Part shown: in pieces, positions 54,156-63,126 of the stretch
Layout of the letters: the number at the start of each line of letters is the position of its first letter
How positions within the stretch are numbered: position 1 is the stretch's first letter
NCBI GenBank assembly: GCA_964605775.1
Contig: CAZSDU010000012.1
Span: forward strand, 1-64,000
Origin: CAZSDU01 sp964605775
Lineage (GTDB): Bacteria > Bacteroidota > Bacteroidia > Bacteroidales > FEN-979
Direction: 5' to 3'
DNA length: 64,000 nucleotides
Notes under the pieces: model-generated
The model's database searches: none
Seen by the model: only the letters and a program-made list of their open reading frames with translations
What the model was told of the DNA's origin: nothing
Translations under genes and position numbers: made by a program

Positions 54156-57100
54156 TCAACTTGATTGTTTTTGTGCTAATGTGAAATAGAAAACCGATCC
54201 TTTTTCAGGCTTGCTTTCAGCCCAAACACGTCCGTTGTGGCGGGTAATGATCCGATGTACAATGGCCAGTCCCACCCCCGTCCCTTCAAACTCCGACGGG
54301 CTGTGCAGGCGTTGGAATACAGTAAACAATTTGTGGGCATACTCCATATCGAATCCAACCCCGTTGTCGCTAACAAAGTAAACGACTTCATCTTTTTCCT
54401 TTAAGCAGCCGATCTCAATTTTGCGTTTTGGTCGGGGGGCTGAAAATTTCAGGGCATTGCTGATGAGGTTAAACCAGACTTGTCTTAGCATGATTGGATC
54501 TCCGAATGCTACGGGGAGGGGGTCTAATGAAAAGCTGATTTTTGCTCTTTCTTCAGCTGTGGTGGCTTCCATAAAAACTTCTCTGGCTATTTTTCCCATG
54601 TCAGTTTGTTCATGTCTGATCTCATATCGGTTGAGCCTTGAAAAGGATAACAGTCCATCGATGAGTTGTCCCATCTTTTTTGCGTTATCGCTGATGACTT
54701 TAAGCAAGCGAAGGCCTTCTGCATCCAGTTTGTCAGCGTGTTCTTCCGATAGTATCTCAGCAAAACCATTGATCGACCTCAGGGGGGCGCGGAGATCATG
54801 GGATATAGAATAGGCAAAAGCTTCTAATTCCTTATTGCTGATCTGAAGCGCAGAGGTTCGCTCAGTTACTCGTTTTTCAAGGGTGATGTTCATTTCTTCG
54901 AGCAACTTCAGGGTTTCTACCTTTTCGGTAATATTGCGCACGATATGAACTGCGCCCATCAGCCGTCCATGATCATCGAACAGGGGGTCAACAATGATAT
55001 CATACCATTGACCGGAGATATGAACCTCAAGATTTTCCCGCTTTCCTGTTGCCTTCATTTTAAGTACCGGGCATTCACAAAGAGGTTTATCCGTTCCATG
55101 CACGATCTGATAACAGTATTTTCCGATCATCTGCACCTCCTCCATATGGAACATTTCAGCCATGGCCGTGTTGCAACGCAGGATATGCTGGTCCAGATCA
55201 ATCAGGCAAATTCCATCGTTAACAGCATCAAAGGTCGACTGCCATTGCGAGAATGAAATGTTCAGCGCTTCTTCCGCGCGTTTTCGTTCAACGATTTCGC
55301 CGATCAGCCGGGCGGAAACTTCCAGCCGTTTTTTTGCCAGGGATATAATAAATGGCGGTCGTGATTCGTATTGGTTTGACAGTTCTTTCAGCGTTTCAAC
55401 CGGAACTCCGAATTTTTCGGAAAGTTTCAGCAGCACGGAAGGTTCATGGGGAGGATCGCCATATCCGAAATTGATGGCGCCGACAATTTCCCGGTCTGCA
55501 CGGATGGGTACAGCATAAAGATGAATTCCGCCTTCACATTCAATATCTGTCGGTTTCCCTTCTTCTATGGCTGATTTTGAGGCACTGGTCCAGCATGATT
55601 CATGACAGAGCCATTTGCCGCACGACAGGGCTTCCAGGTTATCCTCCGAATCACAAAGATTACGTGAAGTCTGATCCATGAAGCGGCACCAGCCGGAAGA
55701 AAAGATACCCAGGGCATAATCTCCGTTTTTTTCGTATACCGCCGATGAAGTGCCGAGAAGACTGAGGTAATCGTCTGCAATGTCGTACAATAAATTGCTG
55801 CCCACAGAATTTAGTATCAGCCGGTTGGAATTCAATTGTATAAGATCGCCATAGGCTGGCTCCGTTATTTCCCTGATGTTAGCAGGTGATGTGCTTTCTT
55901 TTCCCGTTCCCAGCATCCATTCGATTTGTTTCAGGTTATGTTCAGCCTGTTTTTGTTCCGTTATATCAATAAATGAAGTAATGATCTTTCGGCTTTTCAT
56001 GATCATTGAAACCGACATCAGCGCATTTCTCACGGAACCGTCTTTCCTGAAAAACCTGAATTCGTATCTGTCCGGCGCTTGAGTAGGATCCAGAAGTCTC
56101 TTTTTGTTATAATCTTTGAGCCGTTCAAGATCATCCGGATGAATCTGTTGTGTCCAGCTCATTCCTACCACCTCGTTTGCCGTGTAACCGCTCAGACGGC
56201 AATAGGCCTCATTGACCATGGAGATTTTGGTATCCGTTTCAATAATAGCAATAGCAGCGGAATTATTTTCAAAGATTGCACGGAAATTTTCTTCACCCTC
56301 CCTGAGGGCTATCTCAGACCTTTTTTGTAAAACAACTCTCCAAACGTTATCCATTAACAAGGTCAACTGCAGCATATCGGTCTCCGTATAATCATTCGCC
56401 TTATTGGCAACACCCACCACGGCTGTTATTTTCCCTTCATTAAAAACAGGAATTGTCATGTATTTAATGAGGGGGGCATGACCTTCCGGATATCCACGCT
56501 TCAAGGGATGAAATGCCTGGAAGTCATTGATGATGATTGGTTTCCGTTGACGGACTGCCTCTCCCCATATTCCCGTGTTAGCCAATTCAAAACAGGTAGG
56601 CGGATCAGGAATGGAGCATTCTTTCATGACCTCTTTAGACCAGGAGTTCAGAATGAATTGTTTTTCCTTTTCATCGTAAAAATAAATATAGCCGATTTTA
56701 CTGCCTGTTAAGTGGATGGCCTCATTTAATGAAAAATCCAGGAATTCCTGGATTTTGGCTGACTCATGCTGCAAGATGCTGATCAGACTCTTTAGCTGTG
56801 CTTCGTTATGCCTAATTTCATCATTTGCCAGTTTTTGCTCTGTAATGTCGCGGGCTGCTGATAAAGCTCCTGTTACTTTATTTTCATCATCTTTGAGTGT
56901 ACGGCACCACCAGGCCAATAACCTTTTTTCTCCATCCTTTCTGCGCTGCCAGCTTTCAACATAAATAATTTGCTCACTACCATAAAAAACGGGTTCCACT
57001 TTTTCATAAGTGGATTGTTCACCTTCAAAGAAAAAGGAGGCTTCTTTCCCGATTACGTCTTTACCGAAGAATTCAAGTCCGGCCTGGTTGGCCCAGGTAT

Positions 57101-57953
57101 AAACTTTGTTTTTGTCAACTTCCATGATGATTTCAGGCACAGAAGATAATATGGCTTCATTGCGTGCTGATAAGGTTTGGAATTGGTGTTCTGCAATCTT
57201 CCGGCTGGTTATGTTACTGATACTGGTAATGAAAAACTGGGGTTTCCCGCTTTCATCTTTCTGCAATGTAGTACTTACTTCTGCCCAGACTTCCTGACCG
57301 TTTTTATGAATATATCGTTTTTCAAAGACAGCGGTTTCAATCTTGTTTTCCAGCAACAAGCTGACCGCCTCCTCGTTTTTTGCAATATCATCAGGATGTG
57401 TAATTTCTTTCCAGTTTTTATGAAGCAATTCCTCCCTTGAATACCCAAGCATTTCACAGAAAGCCTTATTAACCCTCATAGAACCGTCAATCCCGGTGAT
57501 TGACTTTCCAACCGGTGAATTTTCAAAAATATGCCGGAACATTTCTTCGCTTTTTCTGAGCGCTTTTTCGCTCCGGATAATGCGGGCATACGCGTTAATC
57601 CTGGCTCGCAGTTCACGATCCGCGATGGGTTTGGTAAGGTATCCATCGGCTCCGCTCTCAAATCCGTCAGCCAAATGATCGGTTGCTGTTTTCATCCCTG
57701 AGATCAAAACCACGAATATTCCATGTTGTTCGGGGTTCGATTTGATCTGTCGGCAAACCTCATAACCATCCATCCCGGGCATCACCCTATCGATCAGTAC
57801 AAGATCGGGCTGATGTTCCCTGATCACACGGAGTCCTTCTTCGCCGTCGCATGCTTCGATGATTTCATAAGGCTCTTTTGAAAACAACATCCTGAATACT
57901 TTGATAAAATCCTTGTTGTCATCAATGACCAGAATTTTTATTTGAGCTTCCAT
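54156..57953 (-). CDS. Large multi-sensor histidine kinase REC-PAS-PAS-GAF-PAS-PocR-PAS-HisKA-HATPase
   Basis: A 1265-residue soluble kinase, the largest protein of the window. Domains: receiver (1-125, D55 in LVLIDRVMPG); PAS (130-250); PAS (265-375); GAF (about 400-540); PAS (550-670); a PocR-type small-molecule sensor (about 700-865) with a cysteine cluster (GWCRF, NLCDSED, SCGKWLCHESCW, GGIHLYAVPI); PAS (900-1010); coiled coil; HisKA with H1053 in SISHDLRAPLRSINGF, the phytochrome-kinase type; and HATPase_c (about 1140-1260). No chromophore Cys/GAF-PHY pair is seen, so it is not a phytochrome. It is separated from its neighbours by 2 and 4 bases. Confidence 0.93.
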   Translation of the reverse strand: MEAQIKILVIDDNKDFIKVFRMLFSKEPYEIIEACDGEEGLRVIREHQPDLVLIDRVMPGMDGYEVCRQIKSNPEQHGIFVVLISGMKTATDHLADGFESGADGYLTKPIADRELRARINAYARIIRSEKALRKSEEMFRHIFENSPVGKSITGIDGSMRVNKAFCEMLGYSREELLHKNWKEITHPDDIAKNEEAVSLLLENKIETAVFEKRYIHKNGQEVWAEVSTTLQKDESGKPQFFITSISNITSRKIAEHQFQTLSARNEAILSSVPEIIMEVDKNKVYTWANQAGLEFFGKDVIGKEASFFFEGEQSTYEKVEPVFYGSEQIIYVESWQRRKDGEKRLLAWWCRTLKDDENKVTGALSAARDITEQKLANDEIRHNEAQLKSLISILQHESAKIQEFLDFSLNEAIHLTGSKIGYIYFYDEKEKQFILNSWSKEVMKECSIPDPPTCFELANTGIWGEAVRQRKPIIINDFQAFHPLKRGYPEGHAPLIKYMTIPVFNEGKITAVVGVANKANDYTETDMLQLTLLMDNVWRVVLQKRSEIALREGEENFRAIFENNSAAIAIIETDTKISMVNEAYCRLSGYTANEVVGMSWTQQIHPDDLERLKDYNKKRLLDPTQAPDRYEFRFFRKDGSVRNALMSVSMIMKSRKIITSFIDITEQKQAEHNLKQIEWMLGTGKESTSPANIREITEPAYGDLIQLNSNRLILNSVGSNLLYDIADDYLSLLGTSSAVYEKNGDYALGIFSSGWCRFMDQTSRNLCDSEDNLEALSCGKWLCHESCWTSASKSAIEEGKPTDIECEGGIHLYAVPIRADREIVGAINFGYGDPPHEPSVLLKLSEKFGVPVETLKELSNQYESRPPFIISLAKKRLEVSARLIGEIVERKRAEEALNISFSQWQSTFDAVNDGICLIDLDQHILRCNTAMAEMFHMEEVQMIGKYCYQIVHGTDKPLCECPVLKMKATGKRENLEVHISGQWYDIIVDPLFDDHGRLMGAVHIVRNITEKVETLKLLEEMNITLEKRVTERTSALQISNKELEAFAYSISHDLRAPLRSINGFAEILSEEHADKLDAEGLRLLKVISDNAKKMGQLIDGLLSFSRLNRYEIRHEQTDMGKIAREVFMEATTAEERAKISFSLDPLPVAFGDPIMLRQVWFNLISNALKFSAPRPKRKIEIGCLKEKDEVVYFVSDNGVGFDMEYAHKLFTVFQRLHSPSEFEGTGVGLAIVHRIITRHNGRVWAESKPEKGSVFYFTLAQKQSS

Positions 57954-57955
57954 AC

Positions 57956-59062
57956 CTATTCAATTTTCTGACTTTTCGGCAGACTGAAAGTGAAGGTGCT
58001 TCCATTTCCCGGCTCACTTTTTGCCCAGATTCTTCCACCCTGCCTTTGGATAAATTCCCTGCACAGGATCAGTCCGAGGCCGCTGCCTTTTTCTTTGTTT
58101 GTGCCGGGAGTGTTTGTTTTACTGTCGATACGAAAAATCTGTTCCAGGTCTTCTTTGGATATCCCAATGCCATTGTCGGTGATTGATATTTCGATGCAGT
58201 CATCATGAAGTATGGCACTCGCAATAATTTTTCCGTTACGGGGAGTAAATTTTATGGCATTACTCAGGAGGTTTCTAAGGACGGTATCAAGCATATTTCT
58301 ATCAGCTTCCAGGCTAAGTTGCCCCGAAATGCTGGACGTAATTTGAATATTTTTTTTATTAGACTGGATTTTAAGCAATCTGATGATATCCTGGATCCTT
58401 TCATTCAGATAGATCATCTCAGGTTTGAATTCTATCCTATCGGTTTGGGCTTTGCTCCAGATTAACAGGTTTTCGAGCAGGGTAAAGGCTTGCCTGGAAG
58501 CTCCGGAGATGGCCTGCAGGCTCTTTCTCACGGAATCACCATCGAGATCACGGTAATTTTCAATCAACAGCTCAGTGAATCCCAGGATTGAGTTAAAAGG
58601 GCCTTTGAGATCGTGGGCGATGATGGAAAAAAATTTATCCTTGGTTGCATTCAGTTCCCGGAGTTCTTCTGACTGACGTTTCATTTGTTCCGCTGCTTCT
58701 TTTTGCTCGGTAACATCACGGATAATCCCACCAATGCCGAATTTTCCTTTACTCAGCGGGACTTTGAATTTTTGGGTTTCATATGTCCTTGAGCTGATGA
58801 TTTCTTCACTCACTACAACATCTTTGGAGTTCAGTGCAGCGAAATCAGTGGTCTGGCATCTCTTCGCGGCCGTCTCAGACATCAATTGAAAATCTGAGTT
58901 TCCGATGATCTGATGTTCTTCCTTGCCGAAAAAATCCTCCAGGGCTTTATTTGTAATCTGGTAGTTGAAGTTTTCGTCCTTCAGAAAAACCATATCTTGG
59001 GTGGAATTGATGAATACCTTATAAAGCGCTTCGCTTTCGGATAGGCCGGGTTTTGATTTCAT
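57956..59062 (-). CDS. PAS-domain histidine kinase (PAS-HisKA-HATPase)
   Basis: A 368-residue soluble kinase. One PAS domain (about 10-120: STQDMVFLKDENFNYQITN, IGGIIRDVTEQ), a short coiled coil, HisKA with H149 in IIAHDLKGPFNSILGF, and HATPase_c (about 245-365; [24 protein letters not shown]). The H-box and the GLILC-type ATP lid closely resemble the adjacent 497-residue kinase and the 7TM kinase at 46.6 kb, pointing to duplication. A longer reading to 59170 would overlap the preceding gene; ATG 59062 leaves a 25-base gap. No receiver domain. Confidence 0.92.
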   Translation of the reverse strand: MKSKPGLSESEALYKVFINSTQDMVFLKDENFNYQITNKALEDFFGKEEHQIIGNSDFQLMSETAAKRCQTTDFAALNSKDVVVSEEIISSRTYETQKFKVPLSKGKFGIGGIIRDVTEQKEAAEQMKRQSEELRELNATKDKFFSIIAHDLKGPFNSILGFTELLIENYRDLDGDSVRKSLQAISGASRQAFTLLENLLIWSKAQTDRIEFKPEMIYLNERIQDIIRLLKIQSNKKNIQITSSISGQLSLEADRNMLDTVLRNLLSNAIKFTPRNGKIIASAILHDDCIEISITDNGIGISKEDLEQIFRIDSKTNTPGTNKEKGSGLGLILCREFIQRQGGRIWAKSEPGNGSTFTFSLPKSQKIE

Positions 59063-59087
59063 AATTTGTATCTTTTCCTTCAATGGG

Positions 59088-60581
59088 TTATGACTTTGGA
59101 ATGTTGAACCTGAAAGTGCTTCCTTTTCCTTCTTCACTTTCCACTTCGATATGCCCTCCGTGTTTTTCAATGAATTCCTTGCACAGGATCAACCCAAGTC
59201 CGCTGCCTTGTTCATTTTTAGTGCCCCTGGTGGAGTAACTCTGATCGATTCTGAATAATTTTTCCATGTCTGCTTTCTTGATTCCGACCCCGTGATCTCT
59301 GACTGAAATAATGAATTCATCCTCTTTCTCCTCCAAAGAGATGATGATTTTTCCTCCCGGCTTTGTGAATTTTACGGCATTGGAAAGTAGGTTTCTCAGG
59401 ATGGCTCCCAACATATCCTGATCGGCAAAAACAAGTGTTTTTCTCTGAATTTCTGACACAATTTCAATGGATTTCTGAACGGTAATGTCCTGCAATAATT
59501 TAATATTTTCATGAATGATTTTACTGATTTCAAAGTAGCCGGGATTGAAATCCATTTTACCGGTTTGAGATCGTGACCAATCCAATAAATTGGTCAGGAG
59601 ATTCATCACTCTCTGAGAAGATTTCTTTATGGTAGCCGCATATTTTTCGATCCCGTCATAATCTTTTTCTATGATCTGTTCAAGTAAGAGATTACTGAAT
59701 CCCAAAATGGCGTTAAAAGGATTCTTAAGGTCGTGGGCAATAATGGAGAAAAATTTATCCTTGGTTGCATTGAGTTCCTGTAACCTTGCCTCGCTTTTCC
59801 TCAGCACTTCCTCATTAAGTTTTCGTTCTGTAATGTCCTCAAAGATCACGCAGAATTTCTGCCAGTCTTTCCCAGGGCAGTATGCGCTACAGTTGTATAG
59901 CTTCCCGGTAGGCTGATGGTACATTTCAAAAGTCGCAGATTCTCCTGTCATTGCCACTTTTTCATAGGCTTTCACCCATGAATTTTCGGTTTCAGGCCAG
60001 ACCTCATGCACGGTCTTCCCTTTTACATCCTCAAACCTTACGCCTGTAATCCGCTCATAGGCAGGGTTAATATAAATAAAGCGGTAACTGATGAAATGCC
60101 CATGCTCATCGAAAACCGGAGTGAATATAACAAAGGCATTGATCATGTAGGTAAAGAGATCTTTAAGTCCGGCTTCCCGTTCTTTCAGCAGTTTCTCTTT
60201 TTGTATCAGTCTGAAATAGGAACGTAACCTGGCAAGCAATTCCCGGTTGGAGATGGGGAGCGTAATATAGCCATCCGCCCCATTTTCCAATCCCCCTGCT
60301 TGATTTTCCCCGTCTGTTTTAACCGCAGAAATCATGACGACCATGATCTCCCTTGTGTGAGGATTGGTCTTGATCCGGCGGCAAACCTCAAAACCATCCA
60401 GATCGGGCATCATGACATCGAGCAGGACCAGGTCGGGCTGATGGGTGGCTATCATTTCCAGCCCCTGGACGCCATCGGAGGCTTCGAAAAACAGAATTGA
60501 TTTATCCGTAAGCAATTTCCTGATCAGATCCAGAATATGTGGATTATCATCGACTATAAGAATTTTTACATCCTCTTCCAT
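59088..60581 (-). CDS. Histidine kinase REC-PAS-HisKA-HATPase with an altered receiver
   Basis: A 497-residue soluble kinase. Receiver domain (1-125, D55 in LVLLDVMMPD), PAS (about 145-255), HisKA with H283 in [16 protein letters not shown], and HATPase_c (about 380-495; [24 protein letters not shown]). The receiver has Leu (GADGYITLP, codon CTC) in place of the conserved Lys found in its relative in the 1265-residue kinase (GADGYLTKP), so its phosphorylation-driven switch is probably impaired. The gene follows the CHASE4 kinase by seven bases. Confidence 0.92.
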   Translation of the reverse strand: MEEDVKILIVDDNPHILDLIRKLLTDKSILFFEASDGVQGLEMIATHQPDLVLLDVMMPDLDGFEVCRRIKTNPHTREIMVVMISAVKTDGENQAGGLENGADGYITLPISNRELLARLRSYFRLIQKEKLLKEREAGLKDLFTYMINAFVIFTPVFDEHGHFISYRFIYINPAYERITGVRFEDVKGKTVHEVWPETENSWVKAYEKVAMTGESATFEMYHQPTGKLYNCSAYCPGKDWQKFCVIFEDITERKLNEEVLRKSEARLQELNATKDKFFSIIAHDLKNPFNAILGFSNLLLEQIIEKDYDGIEKYAATIKKSSQRVMNLLTNLLDWSRSQTGKMDFNPGYFEISKIIHENIKLLQDITVQKSIEIVSEIQRKTLVFADQDMLGAILRNLLSNAVKFTKPGGKIIISLEEKEDEFIISVRDHGVGIKKADMEKLFRIDQSYSTRGTKNEQGSGLGLILCKEFIEKHGGHIEVESEEGKGSTFRFNIPKS

Positions 60582-60588
60582 TGCATTT

Positions 60589-63048
60589 TTATTTAAATGA
60601 TTCGAAATATCTGCCCATAATGCTGAACAATTTCCTTTTTTCTATCGGTTTGGTTACATAATCATCACAGCCTGCCTTGATAGCGCTTTCCTTTTCCTCG
60701 GGTTGAGCATAAGCAGTTACGGCTATGACCGGAATCCCCGGATGTGCTGATTTAATTTTTTCCGTTGCTTCCAATCCCCCCATAATCGGCATCTTCAGAT
60801 CCATGAGGATAAGATGGTAAGTTTTTTTTGAAACCATTTCAACAGCCTCTTTTCCGTTTATGGCGTGATCGATATGTTCAACTTTGTTTTTTAATAGAAT
60901 TTCAAGATAAAAGTAGTTGTCCGGCTCATCTTCAGCAATCAGCACATAGGCCTCAGACCCTTTCAAGGCAGCAATGACTCCTGGTTTTTTTTCGCTGCTT
61001 CCCTCTGCCTGTTTTTCGATCGGAAAACGGAAAGAAAAACGTGAACCCTGATTCGGTTGAGAACTGAAGAAAATTTCACCTCCCATCAGTTCAACCAGGG
61101 CTTTGGCAATGTTCAGCCCTAAGCCTGTCCCTCCGATGGCTGCAGATAGCACCTGTTCACCACGGTAAAAATTGTCGAAGACAAGAGGCTGTTCCTGCTC
61201 AGGGATCCCTATACCGGTATCCTGAATAAAAAATTCGATAAAGTTATGGTCTGTCCGGTAACCCCATTCAACACTTCCCTTTAAGGTGAATTTCAGGGCA
61301 TTGGAGATCAGTATATGGAAAATTTTCTGTATTTTCTCTTCATCCGCCCGAATGATCATCTCCTGATTTTCAACAGGAAGATCCATTTTTAATTCTAGTT
61401 CATTTTTTTCTTCCTGAACAGAATAGGCCTGATGTAATTCCCGGATAAGGCAGGCAGGACTGAAATTCTTTTTATTGAGGGGAATGGTCTCACTTTGCAG
61501 ACGCGACATCAGGATGACATCTTCAATCAGCTGGAGCAATTGTTTTGAACTTTTTTTTACGATGGCGGCATATTGTTGTTTTTCTTCCCCTTCCGCCTCA
61601 GTCATCAATTCGGAAAAGCCAATGATGGCATTCATCGGGGTTCTGATCTCATGGCTCATGTTGTTCAGAAAAGCTGATTTCATACGGTCGGCCTCTTTTG
61701 CTTTTTCCAGGGCTGTGATCAGTTTCTCTTCAGTCTCTTTACGTTCGGTTATATCCCTGACAATGGCCAGAATCCTTTTATGATCCATCGCCATCAGACG
61801 GGCCTCAAAATAATTGTGCTGGTTGCTGAAGGCTAACTCATATTCAAGAGGCTGGACAGGATTGCCGTATTCCAATTCATGCAGGGTCTGTTTGATTTTT
61901 TGTGTCAACTCGGGAGAAAAAATTTGATCCATGTTCTTTCCCAAAAACTTGTCCGGTGAGGTAAACAGCAATTTTTCGTCAGCGGTGTAATAGTCCAAAA
62001 AGTTGCCCGATCGGTCGAGGATGAACATCATATCGGGTTGTGCCATGAGTAAGGCCTTGTATTTCTCAGTTGCTTCTTTTCTGGCTTTGTTCTCCATGAA
62101 AAGAAAATTTTTCTGAATCTGATATTCCTTGATGAGCCTTGCAATATCCCCGAATTCACCTTTCTGCTCGAGCAGGGGACCAATGGGTTTCAGGTCATCA
62201 TCAATCAGACTTTTAGTGATCATCTTCAAGGGTTTTGAAAACCATTTTGATGTCATGATAAAGAATACAAAAGCACTCAGGATCACAGTCAAAACCGTAA
62301 AGTATTTGATAAATTTCAGCTTATCCATTTCGAGAGAAAAAACATTGCTTCTTGAAAACCGCATAAAAAGCATTGTCTGAGCTTTGTAATCCGTTACAGG
62401 TCGAACAATATTTTCCTCATTGAGCTCGGATTTTTCTATGGAGGACTGAAGATCAGAGAAAAAGTCCAGTTTAAACCCGGTGGTTTTTTCGATTTCCGAT
62501 ATATAAGCTGAATCCCATTGTTTAACCGCAATTAGATAACCAAGAGGAGGGGTCAGATAATTGATGTCGTATGTTGGGACAATGGGGGCCCCGAATATTT
62601 CATAGAGCCGGTCGTTGTATTTCATAAAACATTGAAGGATTTTATTTCTTTCAAAATAATCCAGGACTTGCAAGCGTGACAGTGAGAAATCCCTTGAAAG
62701 GGAATCTTTTGCTGCAAAGATCAGATTTCCAGATTGATCATACGCACCCAGATAACTCATGTCGAAAGTAATCCTGACGGCATCCAGGTTCTCTTTCCCC
62801 CATACTGTATCTTTGGTTTTTGTGAGATCTGCCATGCCATCCCATGCTGAATTGTCCTGGACAGGCTTCAAAAATCCCTGGGACTTAAATTCGAGGACGT
62901 TTGTAATGACCTGTTCATCACTTTGTCTCAAGGATTTTTTAAAAATCATGAGTTCCCGTGAGCGGATATGGTGATAAACGAAAAAAACAATAAGGAAGAT
63001 GGATAGAACCGAAACCAAAAGGATACTGATTTTTTTATTCGTTCTCAT
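60589..63048 (-). CDS. Membrane hybrid kinase CHASE4-HAMP-PAS-HisKA-HATPase-REC
   Basis: An 819-residue kinase and the only membrane member of the operon. TM1 8-27; CHASE4-type periplasmic sensor (about 50-240, with DNSAWDGMADL); TM2 250-267; HAMP-like linker (268-320); PAS (325-435); HisKA with H466 in NNMSHEIRTPMNAIIGF; HATPase_c (about 560-680; DTGIGIPE, GGTGLGLNIAKAL); receiver (about 700-819, D750 in LILMDLKMP, TKPI). CHASE4 senses unknown small molecules. As first gene of the operon, with its own promoter at 63105-63112, it may bring the external signal into the relay. Confidence 0.94.
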   Translation of the reverse strand: MRTNKKISILLVSVLSIFLIVFFVYHHIRSRELMIFKKSLRQSDEQVITNVLEFKSQGFLKPVQDNSAWDGMADLTKTKDTVWGKENLDAVRITFDMSYLGAYDQSGNLIFAAKDSLSRDFSLSRLQVLDYFERNKILQCFMKYNDRLYEIFGAPIVPTYDINYLTPPLGYLIAVKQWDSAYISEIEKTTGFKLDFFSDLQSSIEKSELNEENIVRPVTDYKAQTMLFMRFSRSNVFSLEMDKLKFIKYFTVLTVILSAFVFFIMTSKWFSKPLKMITKSLIDDDLKPIGPLLEQKGEFGDIARLIKEYQIQKNFLFMENKARKEATEKYKALLMAQPDMMFILDRSGNFLDYYTADEKLLFTSPDKFLGKNMDQIFSPELTQKIKQTLHELEYGNPVQPLEYELAFSNQHNYFEARLMAMDHKRILAIVRDITERKETEEKLITALEKAKEADRMKSAFLNNMSHEIRTPMNAIIGFSELMTEAEGEEKQQYAAIVKKSSKQLLQLIEDVILMSRLQSETIPLNKKNFSPACLIRELHQAYSVQEEKNELELKMDLPVENQEMIIRADEEKIQKIFHILISNALKFTLKGSVEWGYRTDHNFIEFFIQDTGIGIPEQEQPLVFDNFYRGEQVLSAAIGGTGLGLNIAKALVELMGGEIFFSSQPNQGSRFSFRFPIEKQAEGSSEKKPGVIAALKGSEAYVLIAEDEPDNYFYLEILLKNKVEHIDHAINGKEAVEMVSKKTYHLILMDLKMPIMGGLEATEKIKSAHPGIPVIAVTAYAQPEEKESAIKAGCDDYVTKPIEKRKLFSIMGRYFESFK

Positions 63049-63104
63049 GGAAGATATATTGGTATTTTTTTTCGGCTAAATATACGAAAATGTGTTTTGA
63101 AAAA

Positions 63105-63112
63105 CAAAAGTA
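63105..63112 (-). promoter_or_regulatory. -7 element of the five-kinase operon
   Basis: TACTTTTG on the minus strand fits TAnnTTTG, about 57 bases before ATG 63048. It is divergent from, and within three bases of, the weak element of the GH13 gene. Confidence 0.5.
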
Positions 63113-63114
63113 TG

Positions 63115-63122
63115 TATCTTTC
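63115..63122 (+). promoter_or_regulatory. Weak -7-like element of the GH13 gene
   Basis: TATCTTTC differs from TAnnTTTG only at the last base and ends four bases before ATG 63127, similar to other near-leaderless genes here. Confidence 0.25.
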
Positions 63123-63126
63123 CTCC

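Noticed and set aside
54156..57953. Bacteriophytochrome identity for the 1265-residue kinase
   Set aside because: The H-box is of the phytochrome-kinase type, but there is no PAS-GAF-PHY chromophore module and no bilin-binding motif; the GAF domain is of the general kind.
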